Positions 42,782-52,840 of a stretch of DNA of 64,000 nt are shown here, piece by piece. The notes below the pieces were generated by a model, which ran no database searches, was not told the origin of the DNA, and saw only the letters and a list, made by a program, of their open reading frames with translations. This DNA comes from Sphingomonas naphthae (GTDB lineage Bacteria; Pseudomonadota; Alphaproteobacteria; Sphingomonadales; Sphingomonadaceae). The position numbers and the translations under genes were made by a program. Where the stretch lies: the NCBI RefSeq assembly GCF_028607085.1, contig NZ_CP117411.1, positions 3,162,001 to 3,226,000 of the forward strand. The letters run 5' to 3'. The stretch's first letter is position 1, and each line of letters opens with the position of its first letter.

Positions 42782-43540
42782 ATGCTCGCGCTCATCAGCC
42801 CCGCCAAGTCGCTCGACTATCAGAGCCCCCTCCCGCCGCTGGACCCGACCGAACCGCGTTTCGGGCCGGAGGCGGAGGTGCTGGCGCATGCGGCGGCGAA
42901 ACTCACCGCGCCCAAGCTCATCCGGCTGATGGGGATTTCGGAGAAACTGGCCAAGCTGAACGTCGATCGCTTCCGGCACTTCGATGAAGCCGAGGCGCGG
43001 CCGGCGATCTACGCCTTCGCCGGCGACGTCTATATCGGCTTCGAGGTGAAGAGCCTCGAAGAAGCCGGGGTCGCCTTCGCGCAGGATCATGTCCGCATCC
43101 TTTCCGGCCTGTACGGCCTGCTGCGTCCGCTCGATCGCATCCGCCCCTACCGGCTGGAAATGGGCACGCGCTGGGCGCCGGGGCGAAAGAAGGATCTCTA
43201 CGGCTGGTGGGGCGATCGCGTCTCCAAGCTGCTGGCAGACGATCTCGAAGCCGACGGATCGGGCCTGATCGTGAACCTCGCCAGCCAGGAATATTGGCAT
43301 GTCGTGGCGCAGGCCCCGCCGAAGGGCGCGCGCATCCTGACGATCGATTTCCGCGAGGATGGCCCCAAGGGGCTGCGCTTCAACAGTTTCGGCGCGAAGC
43401 GGGCGCGCGGCATGATGGCGCGCTGGATCGCCGAACATCGCCCCGAGAGCGCCGACGACCTCAAGGGCTTCGACAGCGACGGCTATCGCTGGGTGGCGGA
43501 CGGATCGGACGAGACGACATGGCGCTTCGTGAAGGGCTGA
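42782..43540 (+). CDS. yaaA: Peroxide stress protein YaaA (UPF0246)
   Basis: A 252-residue protein of the YaaA/DUF328 family starting MLALISPAKSLDYQSPL. Conserved blocks are VDRFRHFDEAEARPAIYAFA, GDVYIGF and LYGLLRPLDRIRPYRLEMGT. In E. coli YaaA lowers free iron and protects DNA from peroxide damage. Its end overlaps the GNAT gene by 22 bases, so the two are co-translated. Confidence 0.95.
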   Translation: MLALISPAKSLDYQSPLPPLDPTEPRFGPEAEVLAHAAAKLTAPKLIRLMGISEKLAKLNVDRFRHFDEAEARPAIYAFAGDVYIGFEVKSLEEAGVAFAQDHVRILSGLYGLLRPLDRIRPYRLEMGTRWAPGRKKDLYGWWGDRVSKLLADDLEADGSGLIVNLASQEYWHVVAQAPPKGARILTIDFREDGPKGLRFNSFGAKRARGMMARWIAEHRPESADDLKGFDSDGYRWVADGSDETTWRFVKG

Positions 43541-44211
43541 GCCCGCTCGACCGGCCGATCTGGTCGGCGCTGACGAGCGGCTGGGCGCATCTGGCCGAGG
43601 GTGACGCCCGCGCGCTGCGGCTCGACCCCGCCTACGGCCCCTTCGCCGCCACGCCAGACCGGAGCGAGGCTGCCCTCGCCGCTTTGCCCGCCCTGATCCC
43701 GCCCGGTGGCGCGCTGTGGCTGGTGGACGATTTGGCGCTCGCGCCGCCGCCGGGCACGATCGTCACCCGCTCCGCCGGTCTGCTCCAGATGGTCGCCGAG
43801 ACCCCCGCGCCGGCCGATCCCGATTTCCAGCCCGAGCCGCTGACCGAGGCCGACGCCCCGGCGATGCGGGCGCTCGCCCACCTCACCGTGCCCGGCCCGT
43901 TCCACGACCTGACCCACCGCCTCTCGCCCTTCGTCGGGGTGAAGCAGGACGGGCGGCTGATCGCCATGGCGGGCGAGCGGATGCGGATGGACGGCCTGAG
44001 CGAAGTCAGCGGCATCTGCACCCACCCCGACGCGCGCGGCCGGGGGCTGGCGCGCGCGCTGACCGCCTTCATCGCCAATCGCATCGCGGCGCGCGGCGAG
44101 ACGCCCTTTCTCCATTGCTATCCCGGCAATGCGGCGGCGGTCGCGCTGTACGAGCGGCTGGGCTTCGTCGCCCGCCGCGAACTGGTGCTGACCATCCTCG
44201 CGACCGCCTGA
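43519..44211 (+). CDS. GNAT family N-acetyltransferase
   Basis: A 230-residue protein. The acetyl-CoA binding motif is GICTHPDARGRGLARALTAF and the C-terminal motif NAAAVALYERLGFVARREL, typical of GNAT. The N-terminal half is Pro/Ala-rich without a recognised domain. The ATG at 43519 lies inside the end of yaaA. The target is unknown. Confidence 0.88.
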   Translation: MALREGLSPLDRPIWSALTSGWAHLAEGDARALRLDPAYGPFAATPDRSEAALAALPALIPPGGALWLVDDLALAPPPGTIVTRSAGLLQMVAETPAPADPDFQPEPLTEADAPAMRALAHLTVPGPFHDLTHRLSPFVGVKQDGRLIAMAGERMRMDGLSEVSGICTHPDARGRGLARALTAFIANRIAARGETPFLHCYPGNAAAVALYERLGFVARRELVLTILATA

Positions 44212-44233
44212 ACGCCGCGCCCGCGCGCCTGTA

Positions 44234-44251
44234 CGCGTACGTGCGTACGCG
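44234..44251. promoter_or_regulatory. GTACGC-rich palindrome upstream of gyrA
   Basis: An 8-bp perfect inverted repeat (CGCGTACG with CGTACGCG) around TG, lying about 70 bases before the gyrA start. The string GTAC occurs three times in 20 bases. It could be a regulator site or supercoiling-sensitive element; this is only a guess from symmetry and place. Confidence 0.45.
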
Positions 44252-44320
44252 AGGGCTGGCGTTCGCCTCGCTGCGGGACTAGATAGCCCCCTTTCATCCT
44301 AGCATCACCGGAACCCAGAT

Positions 44321-47104
44321 TTGGCCAGCGTCCCGCCGACCATCGAGAACAGCGACATCTCGCCCATCAACATCGTCGACGAGATGAAGTCGAGCTATCT
44401 CGACTATGCCATGTCGGTCATCGTCGCGCGCGCGCTGCCCGACGTGCGCGATGGCCTGAAGCCGGTCCACCGCCGCATCCTCTACGCCAGCCAGGAAGGC
44501 GGCTTCGTCCCCGGCCGGCCGTATCGCAAATCCGCCAAGATCGTCGGCGACGTGATGGGTAATTACCATCCGCACGGCGACAGCTCGATCTACATGGCGC
44601 TGGCCCGCATGGCGCAGGATTGGGCGATGCGCGTCATGCTGGTCGACGGCCAGGGCAATTTCGGGTCGATGGACCCGGATATGCCCGCGTCGATGCGCTA
44701 TACCGAGGCGCGTCTCTCCAAGGCGGCGATGGCGCTCTTGGAGGATATCGACAAGGACACGGTCAACTTCCAGCCGAATTACGACGGGTCGCGCGACGAG
44801 CCTTCCGTGCTGCCGGCGCGCTTCCCCAATCTGCTGGTCAACGGCGCGGGCGGCATCGCCGTCGGCATGGCGACCAACATTCCGCCGCACAATCTGGGCG
44901 AAGTGATCGCCGCCTGTAAGGCGTATATCGCCAAGGAAGTGCTGGGCGGCGAACTCATCAGCCTGGAAGAGCTGATGGAGATCGTGCCCGGCCCCGATTT
45001 CCCGACCGGCGGCCTCATCCTCGGCCGGGGCGGCGCGCGCAACGCCTATACCGTCGGGCGCGGATCGATCATCATGCGCTCGCGCCATGTGATCGAGGAA
45101 GGGCGCGGCGAGAAGCGCGCCATCGTCCTCACCGAAATCCCCTATCAGGTCGGCAAGGCCGGGCTGGTCGAAGGCATCGCCGAGGCCGCGAAAGACAAGC
45201 GGATCGAGGGCATTTCCGACATCCGCGACGAGAGCAACCGCTTCGGCGTGCGCATCGTGATGGAGCTGAAGCGCGACGCCACGCCCGAGGTGGTGCTGAA
45301 CCAGCTGTGGCGCCACACGTCGGCGCAGACGAGCTTCCCGGCCAATATGCTGGCGCTGCGCAGCGGCCGGCCGGAAGTGCTGAGCCTCAAGGAGATCATC
45401 CAGGCGTTCGTCTCCTTCCGTGAGGAAGTCATCACCCGCCGCTCGAAATATGAGCTGCTGAAGGCGCGCGAGCGGGCGCATCTGTTGCTCGGCCTCGTCA
45501 TCGCCGTCACCAATCTGGACGAGGTGGTGCGGATCATCCGGGGCTCGTCCTCGCCCGCCGAGGCCCGCGCCGCGCTGCTGGCGCGCGAATGGCCGGTCGC
45601 CGAGATCGCGCCCTACATCAAGCTGGTCGAATCGGTCGAGCATGTCGGCGGCGACGGCACCGCCTATCGCCTGTCCGAAGCGCAGGTCCGCGCGATCCTC
45701 GATCTACGCCTGCACCGACTGACGGCGCTCGGCCGCGACGAGATCGGCAACGAGCTGGAGGGGCTGGCGACCGTCATCGGCGAGCTGCTCTTCATCCTGG
45801 GCAATCGCGGCCGCCTCTATGAAGTGATGGGCGAGGAGCTGGACGCGATCCTCGCGGCCTTCGCCACCCCCCGCAAGACCGAGATCGCGCCCGCCGGCGA
45901 CGATATCGACGATGAGGATCTGATCGAGCGCGAGGACATGGTCGTCACCGTCACGCTCGGCGGCTACATCAAGCGCACCCCGCTCGATGCCTTCCGCGCC
46001 CAGCGGCGCGGCGGCAAGGGCCGTTCGGGCATGGGCACCAAGGACGAGGATGCCGTCACCGCTCTGTTCGTCACCTCGACGCACACGCCGGTGCTGTTCT
46101 TCTCCACCCACGGCAAGGTCTATCGCAAGAAGGTCTATCGCCTGCCCGAAGGCGCCCCGCAGGCGCGCGGCCGGCCGATGATAAACCTCCTCCCGCTGGC
46201 GCCCGGCGAGACGATCTCGACCGTGCTGCCGCTGCCCGAGGACGAGGCGGAGTGGGGCAATCTCCACATCCTGTTCGCGACCGCCAAGGGGCTGGTCCGC
46301 CGGAACTCCATGGATGCCTTCACCAACATCCGCACCGCCGGCAAGCTGGCGATGCGCTTCGGCACCGACGACGAGAGCGAGGACACGAGCGACCGGCTGA
46401 TCGGCGTGACCCTGCTGACCGAAGAGGATGACGTGCTGCTCGCCACCCGCAACGGCAAGGCGATCCGCTTCCGCTCGACCGACGTGCGCGAGTTCCAGAG
46501 CCGCACCGCATCCGGCGTGCGCGGCGCCAAGCTGCTCGGCGACGACGAGGTGATCTCACTGTCGATCCTGAAGAGCACGCCATGGGATCAGGACACCGAG
46601 ACGCGCGAAGCCTATCTGCGCGCCGCGCCGTGGAAGGAAGGCGAGCGTGCCACCGATCTCGACCCCGCCCTCGTCGCCGAAATGGCCGAGCGGGAGGAGT
46701 TCATCATGACGGTCTGCGCCAACGGCTATGGCAAGCGCAGCTCGGCCTATGAATATCGCCGCATCGGCCGTGGCGGTCAGGGCATCACCAATATCGACAA
46801 TCTCGGCCGCAACGGCCCGGTCGTCGCCAGCTTCCCGGCGCACAAGGGCGAGCAGCTGATGCTCGTCACCGATCAGGCCAAGCTGATCCGCATGTCGGTG
46901 GGCGACACGCGCGTGATCGGGCGCGGGTCGGCCGGCGTGCGGCTGTTCCATGTGGCGGACGGCGAGCATGTCGTGGGCGCCGCACGGATCGAGGAAAGCG
47001 AGGACGAGGCCGAGACCCATCTGGGCGACGGTGCGTTGGCGACCAGCGACGGCGAGAATGACGCGACCATCGGCGACGATGCCGCCGACGGCGGAGAAGG
47101 CTGA
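44321..47104 (+). CDS. gyrA: DNA gyrase subunit A
   Basis: A 927-residue type II topoisomerase subunit. The start is a TTG followed by [20 protein letters not shown]. The catalytic tyrosine is Y127 in SMRYTEARL. The GyrA box [10 protein letters not shown] near residue 561 lies in the C-terminal beta-pinwheel and separates it from ParC. The quinolone-resistance region reads [18 protein letters not shown]88 equals E. coli S83, while M92 stands where E. coli has D87. An acidic C-terminal tail is present. Introduces negative supercoils with GyrB, which is not in the window. Confidence 0.96.
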   Translation: MASVPPTIENSDISPINIVDEMKSSYLDYAMSVIVARALPDVRDGLKPVHRRILYASQEGGFVPGRPYRKSAKIVGDVMGNYHPHGDSSIYMALARMAQDWAMRVMLVDGQGNFGSMDPDMPASMRYTEARLSKAAMALLEDIDKDTVNFQPNYDGSRDEPSVLPARFPNLLVNGAGGIAVGMATNIPPHNLGEVIAACKAYIAKEVLGGELISLEELMEIVPGPDFPTGGLILGRGGARNAYTVGRGSIIMRSRHVIEEGRGEKRAIVLTEIPYQVGKAGLVEGIAEAAKDKRIEGISDIRDESNRFGVRIVMELKRDATPEVVLNQLWRHTSAQTSFPANMLALRSGRPEVLSLKEIIQAFVSFREEVITRRSKYELLKARERAHLLLGLVIAVTNLDEVVRIIRGSSSPAEARAALLAREWPVAEIAPYIKLVESVEHVGGDGTAYRLSEAQVRAILDLRLHRLTALGRDEIGNELEGLATVIGELLFILGNRGRLYEVMGEELDAILAAFATPRKTEIAPAGDDIDDEDLIEREDMVVTVTLGGYIKRTPLDAFRAQRRGGKGRSGMGTKDEDAVTALFVTSTHTPVLFFSTHGKVYRKKVYRLPEGAPQARGRPMINLLPLAPGETISTVLPLPEDEAEWGNLHILFATAKGLVRRNSMDAFTNIRTAGKLAMRFGTDDESEDTSDRLIGVTLLTEEDDVLLATRNGKAIRFRSTDVREFQSRTASGVRGAKLLGDDEVISLSILKSTPWDQDTETREAYLRAAPWKEGERATDLDPALVAEMAEREEFIMTVCANGYGKRSSAYEYRRIGRGGQGITNIDNLGRNGPVVASFPAHKGEQLMLVTDQAKLIRMSVGDTRVIGRGSAGVRLFHVADGEHVVGAARIEESEDEAETHLGDGALATSDGENDATIGDDAADGGEG

Positions 47105-47130
47105 GAACAGCCGATTTTTGGAGGCAGAGG

Positions 47131-47487
47131 ATGGCGGACGAGAAGAAGGCCGAGATCGCCTATAAGGTGATGACGGCGGAACAGTGGAACAGGCTGCAGA
47201 CCAACGGCTTCTTCTCGGGCGCCCCCGTGGACATCCACGACGGCTACATCCACCTTTCCACCGCCGAGCAACTGCGCGGCACGGTGGACAAGCATTTCGA
47301 GGGGCAGGTCGGCCTGATCCTGCTCGAAGTCGATCTGAAGGCGGTGGGCAATCACATCCGCTGGGAACCCTCGCGCGGCGGCGCGCTCTTCCCCCACCTC
47401 TACGGCGGGCTGCCGATGGTGGCGGTGGGCCGGCACTGGGCATTGGACAGCGACCGCAACGGCAAGGTGCTGCTGCCGAAACTATAG
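47131..47487 (+). CDS. DUF952 domain-containing protein
   Basis: A 118-residue protein with the DUF952 pattern: AYKVMTAEQWNRLQTNGFF, then DIHDGYIHLSTAEQL, and LPMVAVGRHWAL. The family adopts a cystatin-like or ADP-ribosyltransferase-related fold of unknown role. It follows gyrA by 26 bases on the same strand with its own GGAGGCAGAGG ribosome-binding site. It is the last gene before the catabolic cluster. Confidence 0.9.
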   Translation: MADEKKAEIAYKVMTAEQWNRLQTNGFFSGAPVDIHDGYIHLSTAEQLRGTVDKHFEGQVGLILLEVDLKAVGNHIRWEPSRGGALFPHLYGGLPMVAVGRHWALDSDRNGKVLLPKL

Positions 47488-47538
47488 GGTCGTATCGTCA
47501 GCCGGAAGCCTCGGTCCGGCACGACAGCCCGCGCCCGC

Positions 47539-47769
47539 TTACTCGATCGTGCCGAGCACGGCGCCGACGGTGTAGGTCTCGCCCGCCTCGGCGCCGATCC
47601 GCAGCGTGCCGCTGGCCGGCGCCTCCACCTCGTTGGCGGACTTGTCGGCTTCCAGCAGGAACAAGGGCTGGCCTTCGGTGACGCTGGCGCCGTCCTCCGC
47701 GAGCCATTCGGCCAGCACCCCCTCGTTCATCGAGAAGCCGATCTTGGGGAGCAGGATTTCGGTGGCCAT
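47539..47769 (-). CDS. Free-standing lipoyl domain protein (E2 lipoyl-carrier part)
   Basis: A 76-residue protein consisting only of a biotinyl/lipoyl domain. It starts MATEILLPKIGFSMNEGVLA and holds the lipoylation site EADKSANEVEAP with K43. Normally such a domain is the N-terminus of a 2-oxo acid dehydrogenase E2; here it ends at GTIE with no linker, subunit-binding or catalytic domain. Its start overlaps the E1-beta stop by one base, so it is made together with E1-alpha and E1-beta. The catalytic E2 domain is encoded separately at 54559. Confidence 0.9.
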   Translation of the reverse strand: MATEILLPKIGFSMNEGVLAEWLAEDGASVTEGQPLFLLEADKSANEVEAPASGTLRIGAEAGETYTVGAVLGTIE

Positions 47770-48803
47770 CAGTTGCTATGTCCCTTGACGAGAGCGAGGG
47801 CCGCGTCGGCGATGCGGGCGGCGTTGGGGATGTGGGCGTCTTCCAGCGGCTTGGAGAAAGGCACCGGATTGAACGGCGCGCCGACCCGGCCGACCGGCGC
47901 CTTGAGCTTGCCGAAGAGCTTCTCGGACACCACCGCCGCGATCTCCGCGCCGACGCCGAAGGGCACCACCGCCTCATGCACGACGAGGCAACGGCCGGTC
48001 TTGGCGACCGACGCCAGCACGGTTTCCTGATCCCACGGCGCGATCGTCCGCAGGTCGATCAGTTCCACGCTGATACCGGATTCCGCCAGCCTGGCAGCGG
48101 CGCCCTGCGCCTCGTTCATCATCCGCGCATAGCTGACGATGGTGATGTCGCTGCCCTCGGCCGCGACCCGCGCCTTGCCGATCGGCACGCGATGGCCGGG
48201 ATCGAAACGGGGATAGGGCGTCCAGTAATTGGGCATGTTCTCCACGAACAGCACCGGATCGGGATCGTCGATCGCCGAGCGCATCAGCCCGTAGGCGTCG
48301 GCCGAATTGGAAGGGATCACCACCTTGATGCCGGCGGTGTGGGCGAACCACGCCTCAAGGAAATCGGCATGCTGGCCGCCGGTGGAGAAGCCCGCCCCCG
48401 TCATCGTGCGGATCACGATCGGCACGTTGGTCTGCCCGCCGGACATGTAGCGCAGTTTCGCCGCATGGTTGACGATCATGTCCATCGCGACCGTGGTGAA
48501 GTTCATCAGCATGATTTCGGCCACGGGCTTGTAGCCGGCGAGGCTGGCGCCGATCGCCGCGCCGATGATCGCCTGTTCGGAAATGGGGGTGGAGCGTACC
48601 CTCTTGTCGCCGAAGCGGGTGGAAAGCCCGCGCGTCACGCCGGTGACGCCGCCCTCCTCCGGGTCCGCCACATCCTCGCCCAGCACGAGGATCGTGTCGT
48701 CCTCGGCCATGGCATCGGCCAGCGCCTGGTTGAGCGCCTCCAGCACGGTGATCGGCTTGGCAGTCTTCTCGGCGGGCTTTTCCGCCAGCAGCGTATCGCT
48801 CAT
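47769..48803 (-). CDS. 2-oxo acid dehydrogenase E1, beta subunit
   Basis: A 344-residue thiamine-enzyme beta chain: VLEALNQALADAMAEDDTIL, then LGEDVADPEEGG, EQAIIGAAIGASLAGYKPVA and LRTIAPWDQETVLAS. It matches AcoB/PdhB-type proteins. With the alpha chain it forms the alpha2beta2 E1 that decarboxylates a 2-oxo acid (or cleaves acetoin) and hands the product to lipoate. Start and stop overlap with the neighbours (alpha by four bases, lipoyl protein by one). Confidence 0.93.
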   Translation of the reverse strand: MSDTLLAEKPAEKTAKPITVLEALNQALADAMAEDDTILVLGEDVADPEEGGVTGVTRGLSTRFGDKRVRSTPISEQAIIGAAIGASLAGYKPVAEIMLMNFTTVAMDMIVNHAAKLRYMSGGQTNVPIVIRTMTGAGFSTGGQHADFLEAWFAHTAGIKVVIPSNSADAYGLMRSAIDDPDPVLFVENMPNYWTPYPRFDPGHRVPIGKARVAAEGSDITIVSYARMMNEAQGAAARLAESGISVELIDLRTIAPWDQETVLASVAKTGRCLVVHEAVVPFGVGAEIAAVVSEKLFGKLKAPVGRVGAPFNPVPFSKPLEDAHIPNAARIADAALALVKGHSN

Positions 48804-49783
48804 GCCGCCTCTCCAAACACGTCGGTGGACAATTCCTCGAGCCCCGGAAATTCGGCGCCCAGCGCATATTCGACCGCTTCGTCGAGCTGCGCCTCGGCGT
48901 CGGCCTCAAACCCCGCCAATGTTTCCTCGCTCGCCAGCCCCTCGGCGATCAGCCGCGCGCGGAAGGCGGGATAGGGATCGGCCGCGACCCATTTGGCTTT
49001 CTCGGCCTTGTCCATGTAGCGATCGGCATCGCCGAAGACGTGGCCGTGGAAACGGAAGGTCATCGCCTCGATCAGGGTCGGCCCCTCGCCCGCGCGGGCG
49101 CGCTCGACCGCCTCGCGGGCGGCGGCGTACATCGCCAGCGGATCGTTGCCGTCGACATGGATGCCGGCCATGCCATAAGCGGCCGCGCGATCGGAAATGC
49201 GCGCGACCGGCGTGGTCTTGCCATAAGCGGTATGCTCGCCCCAGCGGTTGTTGGAGCACAGGAAGATCACCGGCAGCTTCCACACCGACGCCAGATTGAG
49301 CGATTCATGAAAGGCGCCGATGTTCGACGCGCCGTCGCCGAATGTGGCGACCGCGACCCGCCCGTCGCCCGACAGCTGCGCCGCCCAGGCGAGGCCGTTG
49401 GCGATCGGCATCGACGAGCCGACGATGCCCGTCGTCACCATCACGCCCTTCGACGGATAGGTCAGGTGCATCGGGCCGCCCTTGCCCTTGCAGGTGCCGT
49501 TCACCCGGCCCGCGATCTCCGCCCACACCGCCTTCAGCGGCGTGCCCTTGGCGATGACGTCATGGATGCCGCGATAGATGGTGCAGAGATAATCCTGGTC
49601 GGTCAGGTTCACCGACATCGCCGCCGGAATCACCTCCTGCCCGCGATAGCTGTAATAGGGAATCGCCAGCCGGCCGGCGGTGACGACCTTGCGGCTGCGT
49701 TCGTCATTGGCCTTGAGCAGCGCCATGCGGCGAAACATCTCGACCTGCGTCGCCGCATCGGGGTGGTGGCTGTTGGTCAGCAT
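48800..49783 (-). CDS. 2-oxo acid dehydrogenase E1, alpha subunit
   Basis: A 327-residue thiamine-diphosphate-binding subunit with GDGASNIGAFHESLNLA (GDG at 149-151) and the closing N178-N179 of the ThDP motif, plus HGHVFGDADRY. It resembles AcoA/PdhA of acetoin or pyruvate dehydrogenase. I took the ATG at 49783 (MLTNSHHPDA). It heads the minus-strand unit E1-alpha, E1-beta, lipoyl protein. Confidence 0.93.
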   Translation of the reverse strand: MLTNSHHPDAATQVEMFRRMALLKANDERSRKVVTAGRLAIPYYSYRGQEVIPAAMSVNLTDQDYLCTIYRGIHDVIAKGTPLKAVWAEIAGRVNGTCKGKGGPMHLTYPSKGVMVTTGIVGSSMPIANGLAWAAQLSGDGRVAVATFGDGASNIGAFHESLNLASVWKLPVIFLCSNNRWGEHTAYGKTTPVARISDRAAAYGMAGIHVDGNDPLAMYAAAREAVERARAGEGPTLIEAMTFRFHGHVFGDADRYMDKAEKAKWVAADPYPAFRARLIAEGLASEETLAGFEADAEAQLDEAVEYALGAEFPGLEELSTDVFGEAA

Positions 49784-49935
49784 CAAATACGCCTCTCCTG
49801 TTCGCCAGCGCATCCCTGCCGCGCGAGGGGCCGGACGCATCCTGTCGCGCGGAGGTTCGGGCAAACCGGCGGGCTTCTCAAGCCGCGCGCGCGCGCCGCC
49901 CCGCGAGTATCGGCGCGGCGATGTTCTTCGGCCGA

Positions 49936-50790
49936 TTAGCCCCGCTCGAACGCCACAATCTGCTCGGCAAGCATCGGCCAGCTGGCGAAGAGGCCCGCGC
50001 CGCTTCCCTGATTCAACAGCCGCTCGATCCATTCGCGGTCGCCCCACGGCGGCTCGGCGAGGGTCGCGCCGGGGATGAGGGCGTGGACCGCCTCGCTGGT
50101 CTCGCGCGGGTGGTGGACATCGGAGAGACCGCTGCGCAGCACCGTCACCGGGATGTTCAGCGCGCCGAGTTGCGCGGCGGTGATGCCGGGCACGGGGCAA
50201 TCGGGGCCGGGGAAGAAGGCGGCGGCCCACCGCTTCATGATCGCGATGAAGGCCATCGGATCCTGCGCGAGCAGCCGGTCGCGATTGCCGGGGTTGCGGG
50301 CGATCTGGGTGGCCCAGTCGGGCAGCTCGGCGACCGCCGCCATGCCGCCGTAAGCCGCCATCATCGCGGACTGGTGGCAGTAGGAGAAAGGCAGGCTGCC
50401 CAGCCCCACGCCCCCGCCGCTGATCCACAGGACGAACAGGCGGCGCACCATCTCGGGATGGCGGATCGCCGTCATCAGCGCCTCGCGCGATCCGCCCGAC
50501 CCCGCCACCACATAGGTCGGCCCGAAATCGAGCGCGCGGAGCAGCCCGGCCAGCGCATCGGCATTCTGGAAGGATTCGGTCTCGCCCGCGAAACACAGAT
50601 CGGATTCGCCGGTGTTGGGCCGATCCCAGATCAGCGCGCGCTTGCCCGCCGCCGCCAGTTTCTCGGCGAGCGGGCGCACCCCCGGCGTGTCGCGGGCGAA
50701 GCGGCCGCCCGGTGTGATCGCGACCGTCTCGGCGCCCTCGCCGATGACGTCATAGGCGATGCCGATGCCGCCCACCTCGATCCATGCCAT
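49936..50790 (-). CDS. Alpha/beta hydrolase
   Basis: A 284-residue protein of the alpha/beta-hydrolase fold. The region after strand 5 reads VVAGSGGSREAL, with Ser in the nucleophile elbow (A-G-S-G-G rather than the canonical G-x-S-x-G). DRPNTGESDLCF supplies the typical RPNTGES oxyanion segment; a late HPRETSEAVHALI region may hold the acid and His partners. It lies about 150 bases upstream of E1-alpha on the same strand and faces the TetR gene. Probably an esterase or C-C bond hydrolase in the same pathway. Confidence 0.85.
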   Translation of the reverse strand: MAWIEVGGIGIAYDVIGEGAETVAITPGGRFARDTPGVRPLAEKLAAAGKRALIWDRPNTGESDLCFAGETESFQNADALAGLLRALDFGPTYVVAGSGGSREALMTAIRHPEMVRRLFVLWISGGGVGLGSLPFSYCHQSAMMAAYGGMAAVAELPDWATQIARNPGNRDRLLAQDPMAFIAIMKRWAAAFFPGPDCPVPGITAAQLGALNIPVTVLRSGLSDVHHPRETSEAVHALIPGATLAEPPWGDREWIERLLNQGSGAGLFASWPMLAEQIVAFERG

Positions 50791-50940
50791 CGCCGATCCT
50801 CCCCTTTTGGGTCAGGGTGCTAGGCAGCGTCGGTCGAAGGGGTCAATCGAGCCGCCGATCCCATCGCCCCGGCGGTTTCGGCGCGGGCCCGCCTTCCTTG
50901 TCGCGCGCGCCTTCCTGTCGTTATGGAGGGGCGGACAGGC

Positions 50941-51642
50941 ATGCGACGGAGCGACATGGACATAGCGGCAACGGCACGCAAGCGGCGCGCGCGCGATCCC
51001 CAGGCGACGCGCGAAGCGATCCTAGAGGCCGCCTGCGTCCGCCTGGCGCAGGACGGGCCGGAGGGGCTGAGCCTGTCCGAAGTGGCGCATCTCGCCGGCG
51101 TCAATCGCGGCACCGCCTACCAGCATTTCGAGACGCGCGAGAAACTGGTCAGGGCGACCACCGAATGGGTCTCGTGGAAACTCTATCGCGCGGTGTTCGG
51201 CGATCCCGAACAGGTGCGCGGCCGCCCGGTCGAGACGGTCGACGTGGCCGAGCTGAGCGACCGGATGGCGGGTTTCGCCATGGCCAATCCTGCGCTGTGC
51301 CGCATCTGGCTGCTGACCGTGCTGGCCTCGCCCGATCCCTCCAGCGATGTGTTCTGGCGCGAATATCTGGAATCGATCAACCGCTTCGCCGCGACCGATC
51401 TGGCGCAGCCCGGCATCGATACCGAGGCGCTGACCGTCATCATGATGGCCGGCACCTTCCTGTGGCCGGTATGGGCCGAGGCGCGCGGCGACGCGGCCGA
51501 CCGGCGCGGCGCGCTCGCCCAGCGCTTCGCCGACGAATGTCTGCGCCTGTCGCTGTTCGGCACGATGCGCGCCGAACATTATCCCGACGTGCTCGATCGG
51601 GTGAAGAAGCGCGGCGGGGCGCCGCCGATCGCGGGCGAATAG
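50941..51642 (+). CDS. TetR family transcriptional regulator
   Basis: A 233-residue regulator: N-terminal HTH with ATREAILEAACVRLAQDGPE and LSEVAHLAGVNRGTAYQHFE, then a helical ligand domain. GGAGGGG lies 9 bases before the ATG at 50941, which decides this start; other in-frame ATGs exist at 50923 and 50956. It stands between the minus-strand hydrolase/E1 unit and the plus-strand run of genes, so it is the natural regulator of the cluster. The 150-base divergent gap is the likely operator region. Confidence 0.9.
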   Translation: MRRSDMDIAATARKRRARDPQATREAILEAACVRLAQDGPEGLSLSEVAHLAGVNRGTAYQHFETREKLVRATTEWVSWKLYRAVFGDPEQVRGRPVETVDVAELSDRMAGFAMANPALCRIWLLTVLASPDPSSDVFWREYLESINRFAATDLAQPGIDTEALTVIMMAGTFLWPVWAEARGDAADRRGALAQRFADECLRLSLFGTMRAEHYPDVLDRVKKRGGAPPIAGE

Positions 51643-51753
51643 CCAAACATCGCGGGGCAGATATGTGGATTGCGGCGGCGGCGGCGGATTTGACTCGCCC
51701 TCCCCGCACTTCCATCAGCCGGGGGCTTGCACAGCTTTCGGAGCGATTGCCCC

Positions 51754-52737
51754 ATGTTTTCCGCTATCCTGATCGACAAGACCGATGCCGGCCTGAAGGT
51801 CGAACTGACCCAGCTGGACGAGGCGCAGCTTCCCGACGGCGACGTCACGATCGACGTCGAATATTCGACGCTCAACTATAAGGACGGCCTGGCGATCACC
51901 GGCAAGGGGCCGGTCGTGCGGAAATTCCCGATGGTGCCCGGTATCGATCTGGCCGGCACGGTTTCCGAAAGCAGCAACCCGGATTTCAAGGCCGGCGACA
52001 AGGTCGTGCTGAACGGCTGGGGCGTGGGCGAGGGCCATTGGGGCGGGCTCGCCCAGAAGGCGAAGCTGAAGGGCGACTGGCTGGTGCCGCTGCCCGCCGC
52101 CTTCACCCCGCGCCAGGCGATGGCGATCGGCACGGCCGGCTATACCGCCAGCCTGTGCGTCGAGGCGCTGGTGCAGAAGGGCGTCGATCCGGCGGCGGGC
52201 GAAATCCTCGTCACCGGCGCCACCGGCGGCGTGGGCAGCTTCGCCATCACCCTGCTGGTGAAGGCCGGCTACACCGTCGCCGCCTCGACCGGCAAGGCCT
52301 CCGAGGAAGCCTATCTCAAGGAATTGGGCGCGACGACGATCGTCGATCGCAACGAGCTGTCCGCCCCCGGCAAGCCCTTCCAAAAGGAGCGCTGGGCCGG
52401 CGCGATCGATTCCGTCGGCAGCACCACGCTCGCCAACATCTGCGCGGCGACGCGTTATGGCGGCGCGGTGGCGGCCTGTGGTCTGGCCGGCGGCTCCGAT
52501 TTCCCGTCGAGCGTGATGCCCTTCATCCTGCGCGGCGTGAGCCTGCTCGGCATCGACAGCGTGATGGCGCCCAAGGCGCCGCGCCTGAAGGCCTGGGAGC
52601 GGCTCGCCCGCGATCTCGACCCCGCCGCGCTGGAGACGATCGCGACCGACATCGGCCTGGCCGAAGCGATCGAGGCGGCGGGCAAGCTGATGGATGGCAC
52701 GGTGCGCGGCCGATACGTCGTGGACGTCAATCGCTGA
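51754..52737 (+). CDS. AcuI/YhdH-type acryloyl-CoA reductase family oxidoreductase
   Basis: A 327-residue zinc-free MDR-type reductase. [40 protein letters not shown] and [20 protein letters not shown] (NADPH-binding) match AcuI/YhdH. Family members reduce acryloyl-CoA to propionyl-CoA or other 2-enoyl-type thioesters. It may detoxify or process an enoyl-CoA formed in this pathway. ATG at 51754 follows CGGAG at a 10-base spacing. Confidence 0.9.
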   Translation: MFSAILIDKTDAGLKVELTQLDEAQLPDGDVTIDVEYSTLNYKDGLAITGKGPVVRKFPMVPGIDLAGTVSESSNPDFKAGDKVVLNGWGVGEGHWGGLAQKAKLKGDWLVPLPAAFTPRQAMAIGTAGYTASLCVEALVQKGVDPAAGEILVTGATGGVGSFAITLLVKAGYTVAASTGKASEEAYLKELGATTIVDRNELSAPGKPFQKERWAGAIDSVGSTTLANICAATRYGGAVAACGLAGGSDFPSSVMPFILRGVSLLGIDSVMAPKAPRLKAWERLARDLDPAALETIATDIGLAEAIEAAGKLMDGTVRGRYVVDVNR

Positions 52738-52840
52738 GGTCCGGAGACCGAGGGACGGATCGGCGGCACGGCCCCCCGCGCGCATGAGGGGCCGGCCAGC
52801 CGAACGACGCGGGCATGGCCCGATCTGACTGGGGGAGGCG

